Source of the DNA: Trichopria drosophilae | Taxonomy: Eukaryota; Arthropoda; Insecta; Hymenoptera; Diapriidae | Assembly (NCBI GenBank): GCA_030407085.1 | Contig: CM059584.1 | Span: 90,223,501 to 90,287,500, forward strand | Direction: 5' to 3' | Length of the DNA stretch: 64,000 nt | Shown here: positions 11,270 through 23,244 of the stretch, in pieces | How positions within the stretch are numbered: position 1 is the stretch's first letter | Layout: every line of letters starts with the position of its first letter | Notes under the pieces: model-generated | Told to the model about the DNA's origin: nothing | Database searches by the model: none | The model's input: the letters and a program-made list of their open reading frames with translations, nothing else | Position numbers and translations under genes: made by a program

Positions 11270-12849
11270 TGAAGTCTGCCTCGTAACCGAACGGTTATTT
11301 TTCGTAACGCTCTGTGAATTGCAGTGCAAAGGTCTGTGGAAGGTCGGTTTCCACGGTGAAAGAGTTAGTTCTTTTAATTGGCCGGCCTGCGAGTGAACTC
11401 TGCCTGGTAATTGCAGTGTCGGCAAAATTGAGTATCGTGTGTTACCCGAAAAAAATTGTGTCAGTGAGGATCTCAACCGGCGTGTACCGTCAATGTCACG
11501 GTACGCAATTCGTGGAATTACTAGTCAAAGTTCCACGTGTATAACTGCATCATTCGGCAATCATTTCAATTAAAATTTTGTAGTGTGGGGACCATCATTT
11601 TCACTTTCGACACGCACCGATTATTATTGATGGTAACACTTCCCTGACAGCCGAATATGTAACAAGACTCCCTCCACATTGATCCACCGGGACCGTAGAA
11701 CATACCCTCCAGTGTCGTAAATGGCGAAAAGGTACCCCCTGCCGCACCTTTACTCCGGCCCTCTTTTCTACTTGGCCGTCCTACGACCGCGGGTCGCTGG
11801 AAAAATCTACATGCAAACGGCTCCCTCGACGAGTACGTCATTAAAAAGCGAAAACGGGAAGCGCAGTTTAACGATGGTGATTTTAATTCACCACCTTCCG
11901 CGAGAATTTGCACGTCATCCACGTCTTCTTCTATCGAGGGCTTTCCATTTTGTATTTCTGTCACTGAAGATATGGCATTAGATGACACTTTACAGAAAAT
12001 GCTGGTAGCATTCCTTGCATCTATTCAGCAAACATCGGAAACGACGGATTCAATTACCGAATAGATGAGTTTCTGGAAGACTGAAATTCTGGAGTTAATA
12101 AACTGAGTGCAGAAAATAAAAAAACGAATTCTCTTCCTGCCTCGCATATTTAGAAAAGAAAATGGAGTCATATTAAACCACTAGTGTTAAGTTGTCCGCT
12201 ACGGTGGAGTTAAAAGACAAAATCCTCAAACGTCGAAATATTATAATCACTGGACTGATCCCGGCACGAGTCAACTAAGAGTGAAAATGGACTGCTTCCT
12301 GTTGGAGACATCTGCGAAACATAATACTTTTTCGTCCGCTAGGATTATTCGAAGTAACCCCTACAAAATGTTGACGGAACTTTCTAGAAAGGAAGATAAA
12401 TTCACCATCTTTGGCTGACAAAAAATCCGAAATTCAAGAAGTTTTACCTTAAGCGATCAGATAGATCTAGAAAGATCCATGGCTTACATGGGTCTACAAG
12501 TTGCGCAATGCTCGCTGGATATCTGCCGCAACCAACGTGACAATTTCTAAAAAAGGCCATATGATCGCCTTCAATAATGATTGGTACAAATGGTCTGAAG
12601 CCAAACAAGATTTCTCCACCCATTTCGACTCTCTATCGGTAAGGCAGGACAACCCTTCTTCTGTTACTCACAGGAATGCATCAAAAGGCATTTACGCCTC
12701 CTCACTTCTAACCGGTTCCGGATATCAGCAAGCTCTACAGCATGTAAATTTTTTATTGGCTCCTGCCAACGTTCACGGAACTCTTCGGCAAGATCTACAA
12801 TTTCAAGTTCAACGTCTACAACATGCTGCTACTCTTCACCATTGCTGCT
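11270..12849 (+). pseudogene. LINE-a 5' region and ORF1
   Basis: This is the plus-strand non-LTR element start. A GC-richer 5' region (11270-11800) is followed by broken ORF1 coding. Recognisable pieces are 'EGFPFCISVTEDMALDDTLQ' near 11940-11990, and the typical ORF1 tail with a tryptophan motif, 'MIAFNNDWYKWSEAKQDF', at about 12560-12615. ORF1 proteins of non-LTR elements bind element RNA and act as chaperones. Multiple stops and frame changes (for example near 12060, 12110 and 12410) make this a pseudogene. ORF2 follows in another frame. Confidence 0.6.
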
Positions 12850-13290
12850 TAATAATGTTTTTATCGCTTTCTGGAATTTTCGTGGTATATATAATATAAA
12901 GAATAGTTCTTTTTATTCTCCAAGTTTCAATTTCGCAGAAACTTGGAGCAATAATGTAGAGCAACTGGAGGAGACAGGTGCGTACCACTTTAAGATTTTT
13001 TCTCCTGCTACTCAAACTGCCACGCATGGGCGTTATAGCTGTGGTCGATTTTTGCTAGTTAACTTGGACCTAAATTGCACTATTCTAGAAACTTCAAACT
13101 ACTGGCTATTTTATAAAGTTGATACGTTGCCCATTGGCGCAATCGTCGACTCTTTTGAGTTTTTACCGAACTCGGAGCTTTCCAACCAATTAAATATTTT
13201 GAATACTTTAGATATGTTGAATGATCAGCACCCGAACTGCCTCTTGGTCTTCGGTGGTGACTTCAATGCCAGAATGGGTACGTTATAGAA
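12850..13290 (+). pseudogene. LINE-a ORF2 apurinic-type endonuclease domain
   Basis: The open frame carries the exonuclease-endonuclease-phosphatase fold. It opens with 'FIAFWNFRGI' (N-terminal strand), contains 'HGRYSCGRFLLVNLDLNCTI' and ends with the conserved 'LLVFGGDFNARMG'. The Asp and Asn of 'GDFNAR' are catalytic in this family. The enzyme nicks target DNA to prime reverse transcription. The frame stops right after 'NARMGTL', so the domain is truncated relative to the ~230 residues usual for it. The first residues are altered too ('FWNFRGI' where W-N-x-N/R is expected). I am confident of the domain and of its being non-functional. Confidence 0.75.
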
Positions 13291-14340
13291 CAAATTTTTG
13301 ATAATTCCACCATTTCTGTGGCTAGGAAGTTACAAGACGCTCGACACAACGAACGAGATGCTTTCATATGAATTCATGCAGTCCAATAACATTCTTAAAC
13401 GGGCGATCTAAAAGCAACAATCCGGCAAATTTCACGTACCTCGGTCCAAGAGGGTTCAGCACGCTGGATATCGTCTGGGTCTCTGCACTACACCTTCCGT
13501 TTTCAGTCGCCTTTTACACAGACTCCACTAAGATATAAGCACTCCCTCGATGTCGATATTAAATCGCAGATTCATTAGGTCACCAGACGGGCCCAATAGA
13601 TTTTAGCGTCTCTTTGTTTCGCGGACTTTAATTGTAACGATTATCTAAACGAAATGTAACTTTCAGTACGATATATTAACAAACGCGCTTTTTTCAGTGC
13701 ACTGTACTCGAAAATAATGGCCTCGGTTATCGTTAATAAACCACGTAAATGCGTACTCCATTCGAAGCCTTGGTTCGATAAGGATTGTGTTTAGGCAAGC
13801 CGGAACTTTCGACTGTCTTTAAGGAAAATAAAAAACGATGTTGATACTTACAAGACGAAAAAGAAACTATATCTTAATCTTCTGGCATCGAAAAAATTTG
13901 TTTATGATTCATCAATTGCTGATAGATTCTCATCGACTAAGAAATCTGCAGAGTTCTGGTCCGCGATCTGAGCTTTTCTTAAGAAGCTCAGTATTAAGCC
14001 GTCGATGGTAGTGAACTCTTGGAGGGAGTACTTCTCCACGGTTTTTACGTGGATTTTTACGAGGAGTGCCCCGTAGGAGTCCTTTGTTGGAACTTGCGAC
14101 TCCTCGCGGGACTCACCATTTCCGCATCACGAGTTTAAGGACTGTATAAAGACTGATTTCGTCCTCTAGAATTGATACACGGCATGCGTTCTAGAAGCTC
14201 CATAGCTCTCTCGTTACTTCCGTCTTACAGTATGCCTCACTTGTATGGCCTATTCGATATCTGGAGAGATTGGAGTCTATGCAAGTTTTGTTTTTTAAGA
14301 GACTTTGCAACTTACCTAGAAACACCCCCAGAAAAAATGC
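13291..14340 (+). pseudogene. LINE-a ORF2 remainder, RT core deleted
   Basis: Decayed coding continues in mixed frames. A linker with 'SWREYFSTVF' (about 14015-14045) is of the sort that precedes RT. After ~14160 the sequence jumps to the C-terminal region typical of hymenopteran LINEs, with 'LESMQVLFFKRLCNLP' and 'NTPRKNA' at about 14265-14340. The whole RT palm (no YxDD box anywhere) is missing, so an internal deletion near 14100-14200 is inferred. The element ends in AT-rich sequence without a clear poly(A) or repeat tail. Confidence 0.6.
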
Positions 14341-14895
14341 AAATATAAGATATGATATATAAAATATAATTAAAATAAAAATAATATTCAAATTAAATAT
14401 TTAATAATTACATTTAGAAATATAACAATTCGAATTATAGTTCATGAAATTCAATATACATGGAGATTAATGATAATATTATCATATTAAATATAATGTG
14501 TATATAAAAGTGACTAACACGGTTGTATATTAATTTTATTTAATTAATGCTTAAACCACCATTAGAGGTCTTTCATGAAGCCCTTATAAAGCCCGAATCA
14601 AACCTTTTATTAAGTTCTGATTAGGGCCGATATCCGGATGTCTGATCGGACCAGGACAGTGGAATCGTTACGTTCTAGATCACGCCCTGAAGGTATGGCC
14701 TGTTAAGGTCCTGAAATATATTCCGGCAGCCTGAACTGGACCTCATCAGGGCCGTATAAAAATGTCTACCCTTATAGTGTTGCGCGAGACGATAGGGAAC
14801 TTATATTAACACAAACAACCATTGGAGCAAAACGATTATAAAATCTTTGAAGCTGGTTATTTCAAATTAATATTCATACAGAGGATAACAATTTA
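14341..14895. other. Spacer with a degenerate GGGCC-motif patch
   Basis: 14341-14550 is AT-rich. 14560-14800 repeats variants of 'agggcc/ggccct' and 'ataa' (gcccttataaagcccg, gggccgatatccgga, gggccgtataaa), again typical of non-autonomous repeat bodies. No coding sequence is seen. Confidence 0.4.
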
Positions 14896-16169
14896 CAGGG
14901 TGATTCGTCATTGCATACCCACCCGCAACAGTAGGTTCATTAGCTAATTTTAAGCAACTATTCCCTTTGCAAAAATGCCGAGGCAACTATAGTTTTTAAG
15001 TTAATCCGCATTGTAAACGGCCAATAGGAAACGAATTTTCCGGGAAATCGAAACTGTAGAGCAGGTCCAATTATTTATACCGTCAGTATATTTGTTTATA
15101 AACAATTTTTTTAAATATGTAGGCCACGAGTTGCCAACTGCAGCCACCTTCGAGATGCTTTCAGCAAACATTCTGTCAATTTTCAAAGTTGTACAAGCAT
15201 CAAAGTGCACAATACGGCCAATTGTTTATAGCATCGGTACTATTTGTCTATAACGAATATTTGAACATTGTGATTCATGGGTTTATAACTACGATCACCT
15301 TTAGGATGCTTTCATTTTTCTGCAAAATTTGAAGGTCGTGCAAAAATGAAAACTGTACAACAGGTCTAATTGCTTACAGCGTCGGCAGTATTTGTTTATA
15401 CAAGATTGTTTAAAAAATGTATGCCGCGAGTTTCTAACTGCAGTCGCCTTCGAGATGCTATCAGCAACCTTTCTGTAAAATTTGAAGGTCGTACAAAAAT
15501 CGAATCCGTAGAGAAGGTGCAATTGTTTATAGCCACGGCAGTAATTGTTTAGAAACGATTGTTTGAAAAATGTATGCCCCGAGTTTCTAACTGCAAATGC
15601 CTTCGAGATGCTTTGTGTAAACTTTATGTCAATTTTTAAGGGAGTTCAAACAACACGTCCAATTGGTTATAACGTCGGCAGTGTTTATTTATAAATCATG
15701 ATTTGAAGTATGTATGATCCGAGTTTCTAACTGCAGACCCCTTCGAATCATTTTTTTATTATTTATAATTGTTTAATAGCATTTTAATCTTCAGAGTGCA
15801 TTTTCATAAATCGCCACTACCCTTTTAAACTAATATGATTGATTGTATTAATTTGTTTCCCTACCATTAATTTTCGATCCGTATTTCTGGCAGTCGAATT
15901 CGAACGTCTGGGGCCCGTCCGAAAACAAAAACGCGCGACTTTCCGACGATGTGCATTTTTCTTTAGTTTTGTTCAGGACCTTTGCCAACAATGCTACCAT
16001 TTGAATATCTTTTCGGCCCTCAATCATCTAATGCTCCTATTGGCTGATTTCAATGCGGAATATCTTAAGAACTTAAACGTTGCCTCGACATTTTGGCAAA
16101 GGGAATATTTGCTTAGAATTAGCTAATGAACCTACTACTCGCAGCTGGGTATGTAATGGTGAACCACTG
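14896..16169. mobile_element. DNA-b: TIR element with 3-bp TSD
   Basis: The termini are inverted repeats of ~130 bp: the left end begins cagggtgattcgtcattgca, and the right end read inverted begins cagtggttcaccattacata. Both ends are bordered by TTA (14893-14895 and 16170-16172). CAG/CAC-type ends with 3-bp target duplications occur in CACTA/CMC-type transposons; that superfamily call is inference. There is no transposase inside. The centre is a tandem array and a short AT-rich part, so it must be non-autonomous. Confidence 0.65.
15060..15770. repeat. ~150-bp tandem array inside DNA-b
   Basis: There are five diverged units. The phase marker 'caattgtttatagcgtcgg' (with variants) recurs at about 15068, 15219, 15367, 15520 and 15660, and each is followed by a 'gagtttctaactgcag' block and a 'ccttcgagatgctttcagc' block. 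ORFs on the minus strand ('FCTTFKFCRK' repeated) simply reflect the array. This looks like a satellite in the making within a transposon. Confidence 0.8.
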
Positions 16170-16172
16170 TTA

Positions 16173-17300
16173 CGGACAGAATCAATGTTTTATCTGCGGC
16201 GGTACCCGGCGTAGGTTTTTTCCCACAAAGGTGGTTTTCCCACAAATGGAGGTACCTCTTAAAATGAAGCAGGCCTGTTAGGTAAATTATGTAAAAGGCC
16301 CTTCGAAATGGTGACGATCTCGTTACAATTATTTGTAATTCAAATAGTATAATATCGATAAATAATATGACGTTGAAGTCTATTTAAATGTTCGAGAAAT
16401 TGAAAAGTCGAATTAAGATGTAAAAATTGACGATCGGGTTTTCAGAAAGTTTCGGAACGTCGTCGGGTTAGGAGGTCCGCGTCGCGATCGGGTCGTGACC
16501 GGTTGATCGCAATAGATTGATATATTGTTATTTGGCCGATCAAATCACGCGTTTTATTTTGAAGCCCTTCCACTAGTCGTTAACAATCATCCTGTATACA
16601 TATATTTCAATTGTTCACATCATCTGCATTATTAAATTTATAATAGTTTGCGTTACAACTAAGTCTGTGCACAGCCTTAGTTTTCGCTTTTACTGTAGCT
16701 AAGAGCTGTTGCGTCGATTCTACAAATTTTGTTGAGGCCTATTTCTGTTGATGGTCTACGACATTTTTCGGCTGGAACCTACGAGCGCATGGCTACTGAC
16801 GTCTAATCAATAAACTGTAGCGGCCACGTACCCGGCAATTGACAACCTAGCCCCAACAATTGGATATGATCTTTGCAAGCATATGCACACTCCACCAGCG
16901 AACCCCACACACGCCTTTTCGTCACTCACGGCCTGACTGCCGAACATGTGATATCACAGCTGTCATCGTGTATCAATCGTTCGTAATATCACCGAGTGTA
17001 TGTTAGCTCGACGTCATACGCGACGAAGAAGTACTTTAAAACATATACTACCAAACGAGTTGAGGACGATATTTGCGCTAAATGACTTAACGTGTTGTCG
17101 ACAAATACATTTGCTCGGTCTATAATTCGACATTCCATCACTCATGGCTATTCAATTCATCAAAGCAAAATCAGACGCGGTTTATTGTATCCGCTCATTC
17201 TCGTATTTACTGTCATCACCATACTCTCAGTCTACCGTCACGAGCATGTGTCATCTCCCCCTTTCATCTCCGTAATCCTCAATTCTCCATTCATGTCATT
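16173..17300. other. Unassigned sequence between DNA-b and DNA-a
   Basis: The GC content is mixed. 16800-17090 has promoter- or LTR-like composition (an aataaac near 16808, many CpG-containing words), but I could find neither paired LTRs nor a TG...CA boundary. The ORF at 17092-17319 overlaps the DNA-a end and has no recognised domain. Confidence 0.3.
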
Positions 17301-17403
17301 CGTTTTTCCGAAATTTTAAGTCTTTATTATTTTTTTTTGCATTAACAAAATTTAACAACTGTATAAATTCGTAACTCAACACTCGTTTGAAATAAAGTAA
17401 TGC

Positions 17404-17740
17404 GAAAAGAACTTCTTGGGCGACTTTTTACGAAAAAATAGAGACCACCAGTGGCGGAGAGACTGCGAAAAATCCTCTCAAAAGATCCTAAGATGAATAT
17501 GAGCATCAGGGATTCGGATGGGAGGTGGACGGAGTCAAATCAAAGTACTCTGGTGGAACTCATAAACGCGCACTTCCCAGGGAATGAGGAAGAGACAGAG
17601 AAAGTGGATGTTGAAGGGGCCGAGGATGGCGGTGTTGTGAGGGGGGGAGGGGCTGCGCTGGCGCCATAGTTGACGATATCAAAATGGCGTGAGCGATTCG
17701 CTCCTTTACTCCATATAAGTCGCCGGGGAGGGACGGCGTC
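17404..17740 (+). pseudogene. LINE-b: 5'-truncated upstream part
   Basis: LINE-b begins directly after the TSD TAATGC (17398-17403). The first frame has 'SIRDSDGRWTESNQSTLVEL' and 'INAHFPG', the linker found just before the RT of RNase-H-bearing non-LTR elements. A stop near 17668 breaks it, and 'YKSPGRDGVIPMMLQKALVE' (KSPGxDG motif) follows in another frame. The endonuclease and ORF1 are absent, consistent with 5' truncation during target-primed insertion. Confidence 0.7.
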
Positions 17741-18560
17741 ATACCGATGATGCTTCAGAAAGCACTTGTCGAGGTGGTGCCATGGCTCTCCATCATCTTC
17801 CAGGGTTGTATCAGAACTGGATACATACCCAAGAATTGGAAGGAACCGCGCGTTGTATTTATACCTAAGGCTGGGAAAGCAACCCACTACAAGGTAAAGG
17901 ATTATAGGCCAATCAGCCTAAATATAGGTCTTTATATTCAGTTGAATATAAATACTCAATTGTCCGCAGCACAACATGCGTACAAGAAGGGCAGGTCGGT
18001 GGAGACGGCCCTTCACGCAGTTGTAGGGCGAATAGAGCCATCGAAGGAGCCTTCAACAACATAGCGACGGGAGCAATGATAAACGCTCTTGATGCTGCAA
18101 AGTAGAGGGAGAGATATGCCAATGGATAGAAAATATGCTGAAGCAAAGAATAATATTAGCCGAGACGGGTGAACCGCGATCAGGGGAGTGGTGAGTAGGG
18201 GCACTCCTCAGGGAGGGGTACTATCCCCGCTGCTATGGAGAATATTTGTGAACAACATACTAAAGAAGCTGGAAAGCACCAGATTAAAAATATGTGCGTA
18301 TGCGGACGACGTTGCCATTTTGGTGACAGGAAAATGTTTGCTAACCTTAAGCGAACTTCTGGAAAGAGATTTGAAGACGCTTAGAGAATGGGTCAGGAAC
18401 TGTGGACTGGGTATAAATCCAGGCAGAACCGAACGAGTCCTATTTACTAGGAAATACAAGATTCTAAACTTTCGGTTTCCGAAGATGGAAGACAAGGAAT
18501 TGCAACTATCGAACAGTGTGAGGTATCTGGGGATAATACTGGACTCCAAGCCAACCTAGA
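17741..18560 (+). pseudogene. LINE-b reverse transcriptase
   Basis: RT blocks occur in order: 'TGYIPKNWKEPRVVFIPKAG' and 'YRPISL' (fingers), then a deletion or frameshift around 17930-18180, then 'SRGTPQGGVLSPLLWRIFVN' and 'ICAYADDVAILV' carrying the catalytic YxDD-type box 'YADD' near 18300. The thumb start follows with 'GLGINPGRTERVLFTRK' and 'RYLGIILD'. RT performs target-primed reverse transcription in the nucleus. At least two frame breaks mean it is inactive. Confidence 0.85.
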
Positions 18561-19871
18561 AAGGAAATGTCGAGGAAAGGATGAGGAGGGCGCTAAGCGC
18601 ATTCTATTCCTGTAAAAAGACATTCGGCAGGAAGTGGAGCCTGGGACCCAGACTAATACACTGGATGTATAAAGCAGTAATAAGACCGATCCTTACGTAT
18701 GGATCGATCGTGTGGTGGAGAGTGGTTGAAAAATCCACATACCTAAAGAAACTGATAAAAGTACAGAGACTACCCTCTTTGGGGATCACAAAGGCATTGC
18801 GTTCAACGCCTACCTCCTCGATGGAGACAATCCTCCATCTGGAACCTCTAGACTTATGTATAAAAGGAGCAGCGGCTAAGAGTGCCATTCGACTCAGTGA
18901 ATTTAAATGCTGGAAACCTTTCAAGCAAGGACACAGCACGATCCTGACCGAATTTGGGGACTGCGAACCGTTGCGTAATACAGATTATATAGTCCCAGAG
19001 TTGAACTTCTTAAGCAGATACTCTGTGGAAGTGACAACGGCAGAAGACTAGAAAGACGGAAATACCCCCGTAACGAAACCGTTGAAGTATATGCGGACGG
19101 CTCAGTAGGAAAAGAGGGTGCAGGCATAGGCATGCATGCTAAGGATGTGGAAATAAGGGAGCCATTAAAGATTAGAACGATAAAGTCACCTAAAGTAGGT
19201 GAAAAGCTTAAAATAAACCTGTGCTGAGTTCCAGCACATAGTGGTATCAGCGGAAATGAAGAGGCTGATAAACTAGCAAAGGAGGGCGCCACCACGCAAA
19301 ATCCAAACAGGATGATGGAAGTGGGGATTCTTCCTGGAAGTTATAAAGAGGAAGATAGATCGGTCTACCCTGAACAAAGCTGGAAAACGCTGGCAGGAAC
19401 GGGGAGACTGTTTTCATGCGAGAATTTGGTGGCCATCCTACGACGAGGGCAAAAGCAAAATTCTTTTGAATTGGAAAAAGGCACACGTAAGAATACTTGT
19501 AGGTACAATATCCGGACATTACCTGATAGGTAGGCATGCACGGAGAAGGGGCGCCAAAGAACACGACCTATGTCGAAGCTGCGGTGAGCCGGTGGCGGAG
19601 ACAATCCAACATCTCATATGCGATTGTCTGTAGGAAGGAGGAAGAACTTCGGCTGCGAAACTTTAGAGGATCTAGGGGAAGCGGCGGATTATACTCTGTC
19701 AGCCATGAAGAAGTTCATTGAACAATCTGGCTGGTTTAAAGAGGGGAATGGAGTACCACGAGGATGAGGAGAAGGAGTGATAGGTGGAAAGCAGGACACA
19801 ATGGACGACGGAAGGCGTCTAGGTGACGGATATGTTTACGTACCACCCTCTAAACTAACTAACTAACTAAC
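18561..19871 (+). pseudogene. LINE-b thumb, RNase H, zinc motif and 3' tail
   Basis: After a stop near 18558 the frame resumes. The thumb/connection region includes 'IHWMYKAVIRPILTYGSIVW'. A shortened RNase H domain has 'VEVYADGSVG' (first catalytic Asp) and 'PAHSGISGNEEADKLAKEGA' (the last block), but the middle strands are deleted around 19150-19220. A Cys/His motif 'CRSCGEPVAETIQHLICDC' lies near 19570-19630. The element ends in an (aact)n run at 19854-19871, abutting the second TSD copy TAATGC (19872-19877). The RNase H and tandem tail suggest an I/LOA/R1-group lineage; this is inference. Confidence 0.8.
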
Positions 19872-19940
19872 TAATGCAATTTATTTTGACTATCTAAAAG
19901 GGTTCACTCTTTTTAATGAATGTAATTGCAAAATGTTAAT

Positions 19941-20199
19941 TTTGATAAATAACTTAGTTTCGAACCACGTTGTAATTACTATTTTATTTATTTATTAAGT
20001 ATAAATGTGATACAACTCGTGGTAATTATTACGGTCGGATACGCTCTTGCGTACTCGAAGGTACAACACGAGAGACTATCCGAGTTCCGATGAATTAGGA
20101 ATCGCTAACATGTGCAATCGTAACACGCATTGTTCACACAGAAACACATACAGTAAATACTGGTATCGTATATTATAAATTTACTTATATTCTATCAAA
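19941..20199. mobile_element. ~260-bp insert in the left TIR of DNA-a
   Basis: Comparison of the left TIR with the intact right TIR shows that 19941-20199 is extra sequence. It begins tttgata and ends tatcaaa, a 7-bp inverted pair, and contains a (ttta)n stretch. There is no coding. The likely identity is a small MITE-type insertion. Confidence 0.5.
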
Positions 20200-20397
20200 T
20201 TTAAAAAATACCATATATTTAATAACAATTTTATAAACAAATTGAATTATTAATATATTGTCCCTCTGTCATGATGAAGCTTGCAGGAAATGTTCATTGT
20301 TATTTATTCTTCAAGTTGGTGAAAAAAAATTGGTATTCTCCATTGAAGTGTAAATTATGCATTGTTTATTACGGCGCCCGCCAGCGCGGTCACAAGG
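20200..20397 (+). repeat. DNA-a left TIR, inner part
   Basis: It is the inverted counterpart of 23245-23440. Shared blocks include cttgcaggaaatgttcattg, 'attggtattctccattgaag' and 'ggcgcccgccagcg'. The GC-rich innermost block stands out against the AT-rich element. TIRs are where the transposase binds and cuts. Confidence 0.85.
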
Positions 20398-20662
20398 GGC
20401 GGCGCGGCTACCTGACTTGCCGGGCATGCAGACATATTCGAACATGCATAGTCCGTGTGAAAATTAGTAATTGCCGCTTTGTCTTTGAGTAAGTTCTTTT
20501 TCTATAAGGAACCGTTAATTCTAATACCCCTGCAATATTATGCATAATACGTAATATTTGAATGCATAACACTTTCAGAATATTAAAATTTAATAATATT
20601 ACGTCTAAATGGGTTGAGTAAAGTCGTGTTGCAATCCTCTAAATAAAAATGGTCATAGAAAG

Positions 20663-21597
20663 ATGACAGATGGTTTCGTTGTAGTTACTGTAAAGTGGCA
20701 TGAACGATTTAGAAATTGCATTGGACTACTTGTTTGCGAATCTTGTTACTTGAAAAATGATGTTCTTTTTCCCAAGAATTTGGATACAGCGTTAAATCAA
20801 GAATTAAATTAGGAACTTGCAGAAAATGAATTATCAGATGAGGATTGTAATGCTGAGAAGACAGATCCGACATATCGATGTGATGAAGCAGACATTTCCA
20901 TAAAAATGCACAAAATAAATTCACTACTGCAAGAGCTTGGAGAACCAACAGTGAAAAAAAAACGTAGAGAAAATATATTGATTAAATATGGTGACAAGAA
21001 AATTATTATAATGAACGAATCGACGTACAACAATGATCAGAATGAACAAAGCAAGAGAGAAAATAATTCGGATTTGATTTTCGTAGAGAATATAAAAACG
21101 GTTCTAGTTAATGCGAAAACGAGAAGGGAAAAAATTCAAATTTTGACTGTACGAAAGAATGGACAATCATGAAAAGATGTGAAACATTTTCAGTTTCACG
21201 GCGAATAGAACCAAAATCTAAAAATGTCCTTAGGGATTCTAGTTACGCATCTAAAACTTCCAAAATAGTAAATGAAACGATTCCGGATTCGGTAATTCAG
21301 AAAACAAAGGATTTTTATTTGTCGGATGATGCGAGTAGATTGATGCCAGGAATTAAAGATTTTGTCAGTGTTGTACAAAACGGTGTCAAAGTTAAAGTTC
21401 AAAAAGGACTTTTACTTTTTAATCTTGGTGAACTATTTGAACAGCTTAAAGAAGAGTTTCCAGGATTGAAAATTAGCCGTTCTAAATTCTGTGAAATCAG
21501 ACCTCGACAGTGTATTTTGGCTTGTCAGATCAGCACTCACAACGTTTGTGTATGTCAAATATATAAAAACACGGACTTAAAAATTTATGGAATTTAA
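20663..21597 (+). pseudogene. DNA-a transposase-like protein, N-terminal half
   Basis: The frame starts at an ATG (MTDGFVVVTVKWHERF) and has one in-frame stop near 20810. It then continues as charged sequence and, in a shifted frame from 21169, as a conserved block: 'FYLSDDASRLMPGIKDFVSV', 'KGLLLFNLGELFEQLKEEFP', then 'SRSKFCEIRPRQCILA' and 'STHNVCVCQIY'. I recognise this as the signature of a transposon-encoded protein family widespread in ants, aphids and cnidarians that, as far as I know, has no settled name. It is interrupted by a SINE at 21609. It probably binds the TIRs, by analogy only. Confidence 0.65.
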
Positions 21598-21608
21598 CGA
21601 CAATTGAA

Positions 21609-22098
21609 CACTGGACAAGGACAAAGGACAAAGCACATGTAATTTTCCCCCGCGTTAATGACGAATATGTCTATTTGCGGGTCGGCTCTCGGGAGGAGAG
21701 GTACAGGACAAAGACAGATAGTACATGACAGAACTAGGCAGATACACACACAAACCCGCCACCAAGAGCCAGTCTCCCCTACCCCAATATCGGTACCACC
21801 AGCAGATCGGCGGTCTGTGCCATAGCGGGTACGACGCAGGGCTTATCCGATCTTTATCCGACATAAGACCCACTATGTACCGACCGCAGATAAGACACTG
21901 ACGGTACCGATAATTGCCGACGGGGGTCGGCAGTAGTCCCAAATTCGTACCTTCGCCCAGCAAGGTTCCCCGATTATTCTACACTGGACATAAGCCGAGA
22001 AAATTGCACGGACGGGGATTTCAACTCGGGACCTTCGCGACGTTCAATTCGGGCGGACTAAGACTGACGCCTTAGCCCACACGACTATCATGCCGATA
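21609..22098 (-). mobile_element. tRNA-derived SINE with 9-bp TSD
   Basis: The minus-strand head near 22090 reads 'gtgtgggctaaggcgtcag' (A-box region) and then 'ggtcccgagttgaaatcccc' (B-box region). The body contains many short self-similar words (ggtaccg, cggtaccg), and the 3' end is a (tttgtcc)n-type tail at ~21612-21640. The direct repeat acaattgaa flanks it at 21600-21608 and 22099-22107. It splits the transposase gene of DNA-a, so it is younger than that element. Confidence 0.8.
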
Positions 22099-23166
22099 AC
22101 AATTGAAGAGTGAAGGCGTTGATTTTAAAGAAACTGCGCAAGATTTCATAAAAAAATCAATTTGCGCAAATACTTTACCGGAATGTTTCTTGTCAAATTG
22201 CAAAAGTTGTCCTGGAGTCCATTGTGTTATGACCGAATTGGAACACCTTCTCAATAGTTTTCAGCCAATGGACAAGCACTGACAGGTATTAATTTCGATT
22301 TTTCATTTAAACAGATTTAAATAGGTTTAAATAGATTTATTTTACTACATTTACTATAAATCACCTACTCTTTTGTATAAGTGATATATCAGAAATATCA
22401 GAAGATAGAAAGCAGTTTATAGAAAGTTTTGAAAAAGCACTTACTGTTCTTCTAAGGCATGATTTTCTTGCTAAAATGCAAGCAGCATATTTTGTTGAAA
22501 AAAAGACAACTGCTCAGAAAGGAGAATTTATTATAAGCTTAGATTTCGCTGAGAACTGTACCTTCCACATTCAAAATGCTGTACAATCCCATCATTGGAC
22601 GAATAGTTAAGCCACAGTCCGTCCACACGTTATTTATTATTGTGAAAAGGGTGAAATAAAGCATCTAAATTACGTTATAATCTCGGAAAAACTTGCACTC
22701 GATACGAAATCGGTTCATTTATTCAATACAAAACTTATTGCTTATTTGAAACGAAAATTTGGAAGAAAAGCAGTAAAAAATTGTTTACTTTTCGGATGGA
22801 GCATCCTCACAATATAAAAATACATTCAAGTTAAATGCGCTTAGTCATAAAAAAGATTTTAAAATTACAGCAGAGTGATGGGCTAGGGATACCGTAAATA
22901 GGCATGCTTATCGCACAAGTTTGCAGTGCATTGAAGGAAATCCCATTAATACTCTCCAAACATTTTTTGAATGGGCAAAAGTTTTAAAAAATGTGGATTT
23001 TGATTTTTGTTTTCAAACGCAACACGATCGACATGACGCCAGAATGCAAAAACGTTTCAAAAGAGCTGTCGCAATAAAAAACCCGCATCAGTACCATCAA
23101 GTTGTAACAAAAGGACAAAAAAATTTTTTCAATGCAAAATATTTTGTAAGGCAACATCTGGGGTGA
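22099..23166 (+). pseudogene. DNA-a transposase-like protein, C-terminal half (DDE-like core)
   Basis: Coding resumes after the SINE: a Cys-containing block 'NCKSCPGVHCVM' near 22195-22235, then 'KGEFIISLDFAENCTFHIQN' near 22520 with a candidate catalytic Asp, then 'VRPHVIYYCEKGEIKHLNYV'. After a frame change comes 'FSDGASSQYKNTFKLNAL' near 22790-22840, the second acidic motif. The end, from 22921, contains 'EGNPINTLQTFFEWAK'. Spacing of acidic motifs in D-ENY and SDGA-QYKN blocks is characteristic of this uncharacterised family. Stops near 22610 and 22880 and a frameshift near 22790 make it inactive. Confidence 0.65.
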
Positions 23167-23244
23167 CAAATATAATTGCATAACTTTCGTATTATGTATT
23201 TAAATATATCGATTTACAATTTTTTCAATATTTTCTAATATTGA

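Noticed and set aside
11168..11988. Minus-strand ORFs over the LINE-a 5' region
   Set aside because: Antisense to broken ORF1 coding; the plus strand carries the recognisable ORF1 and endonuclease order.
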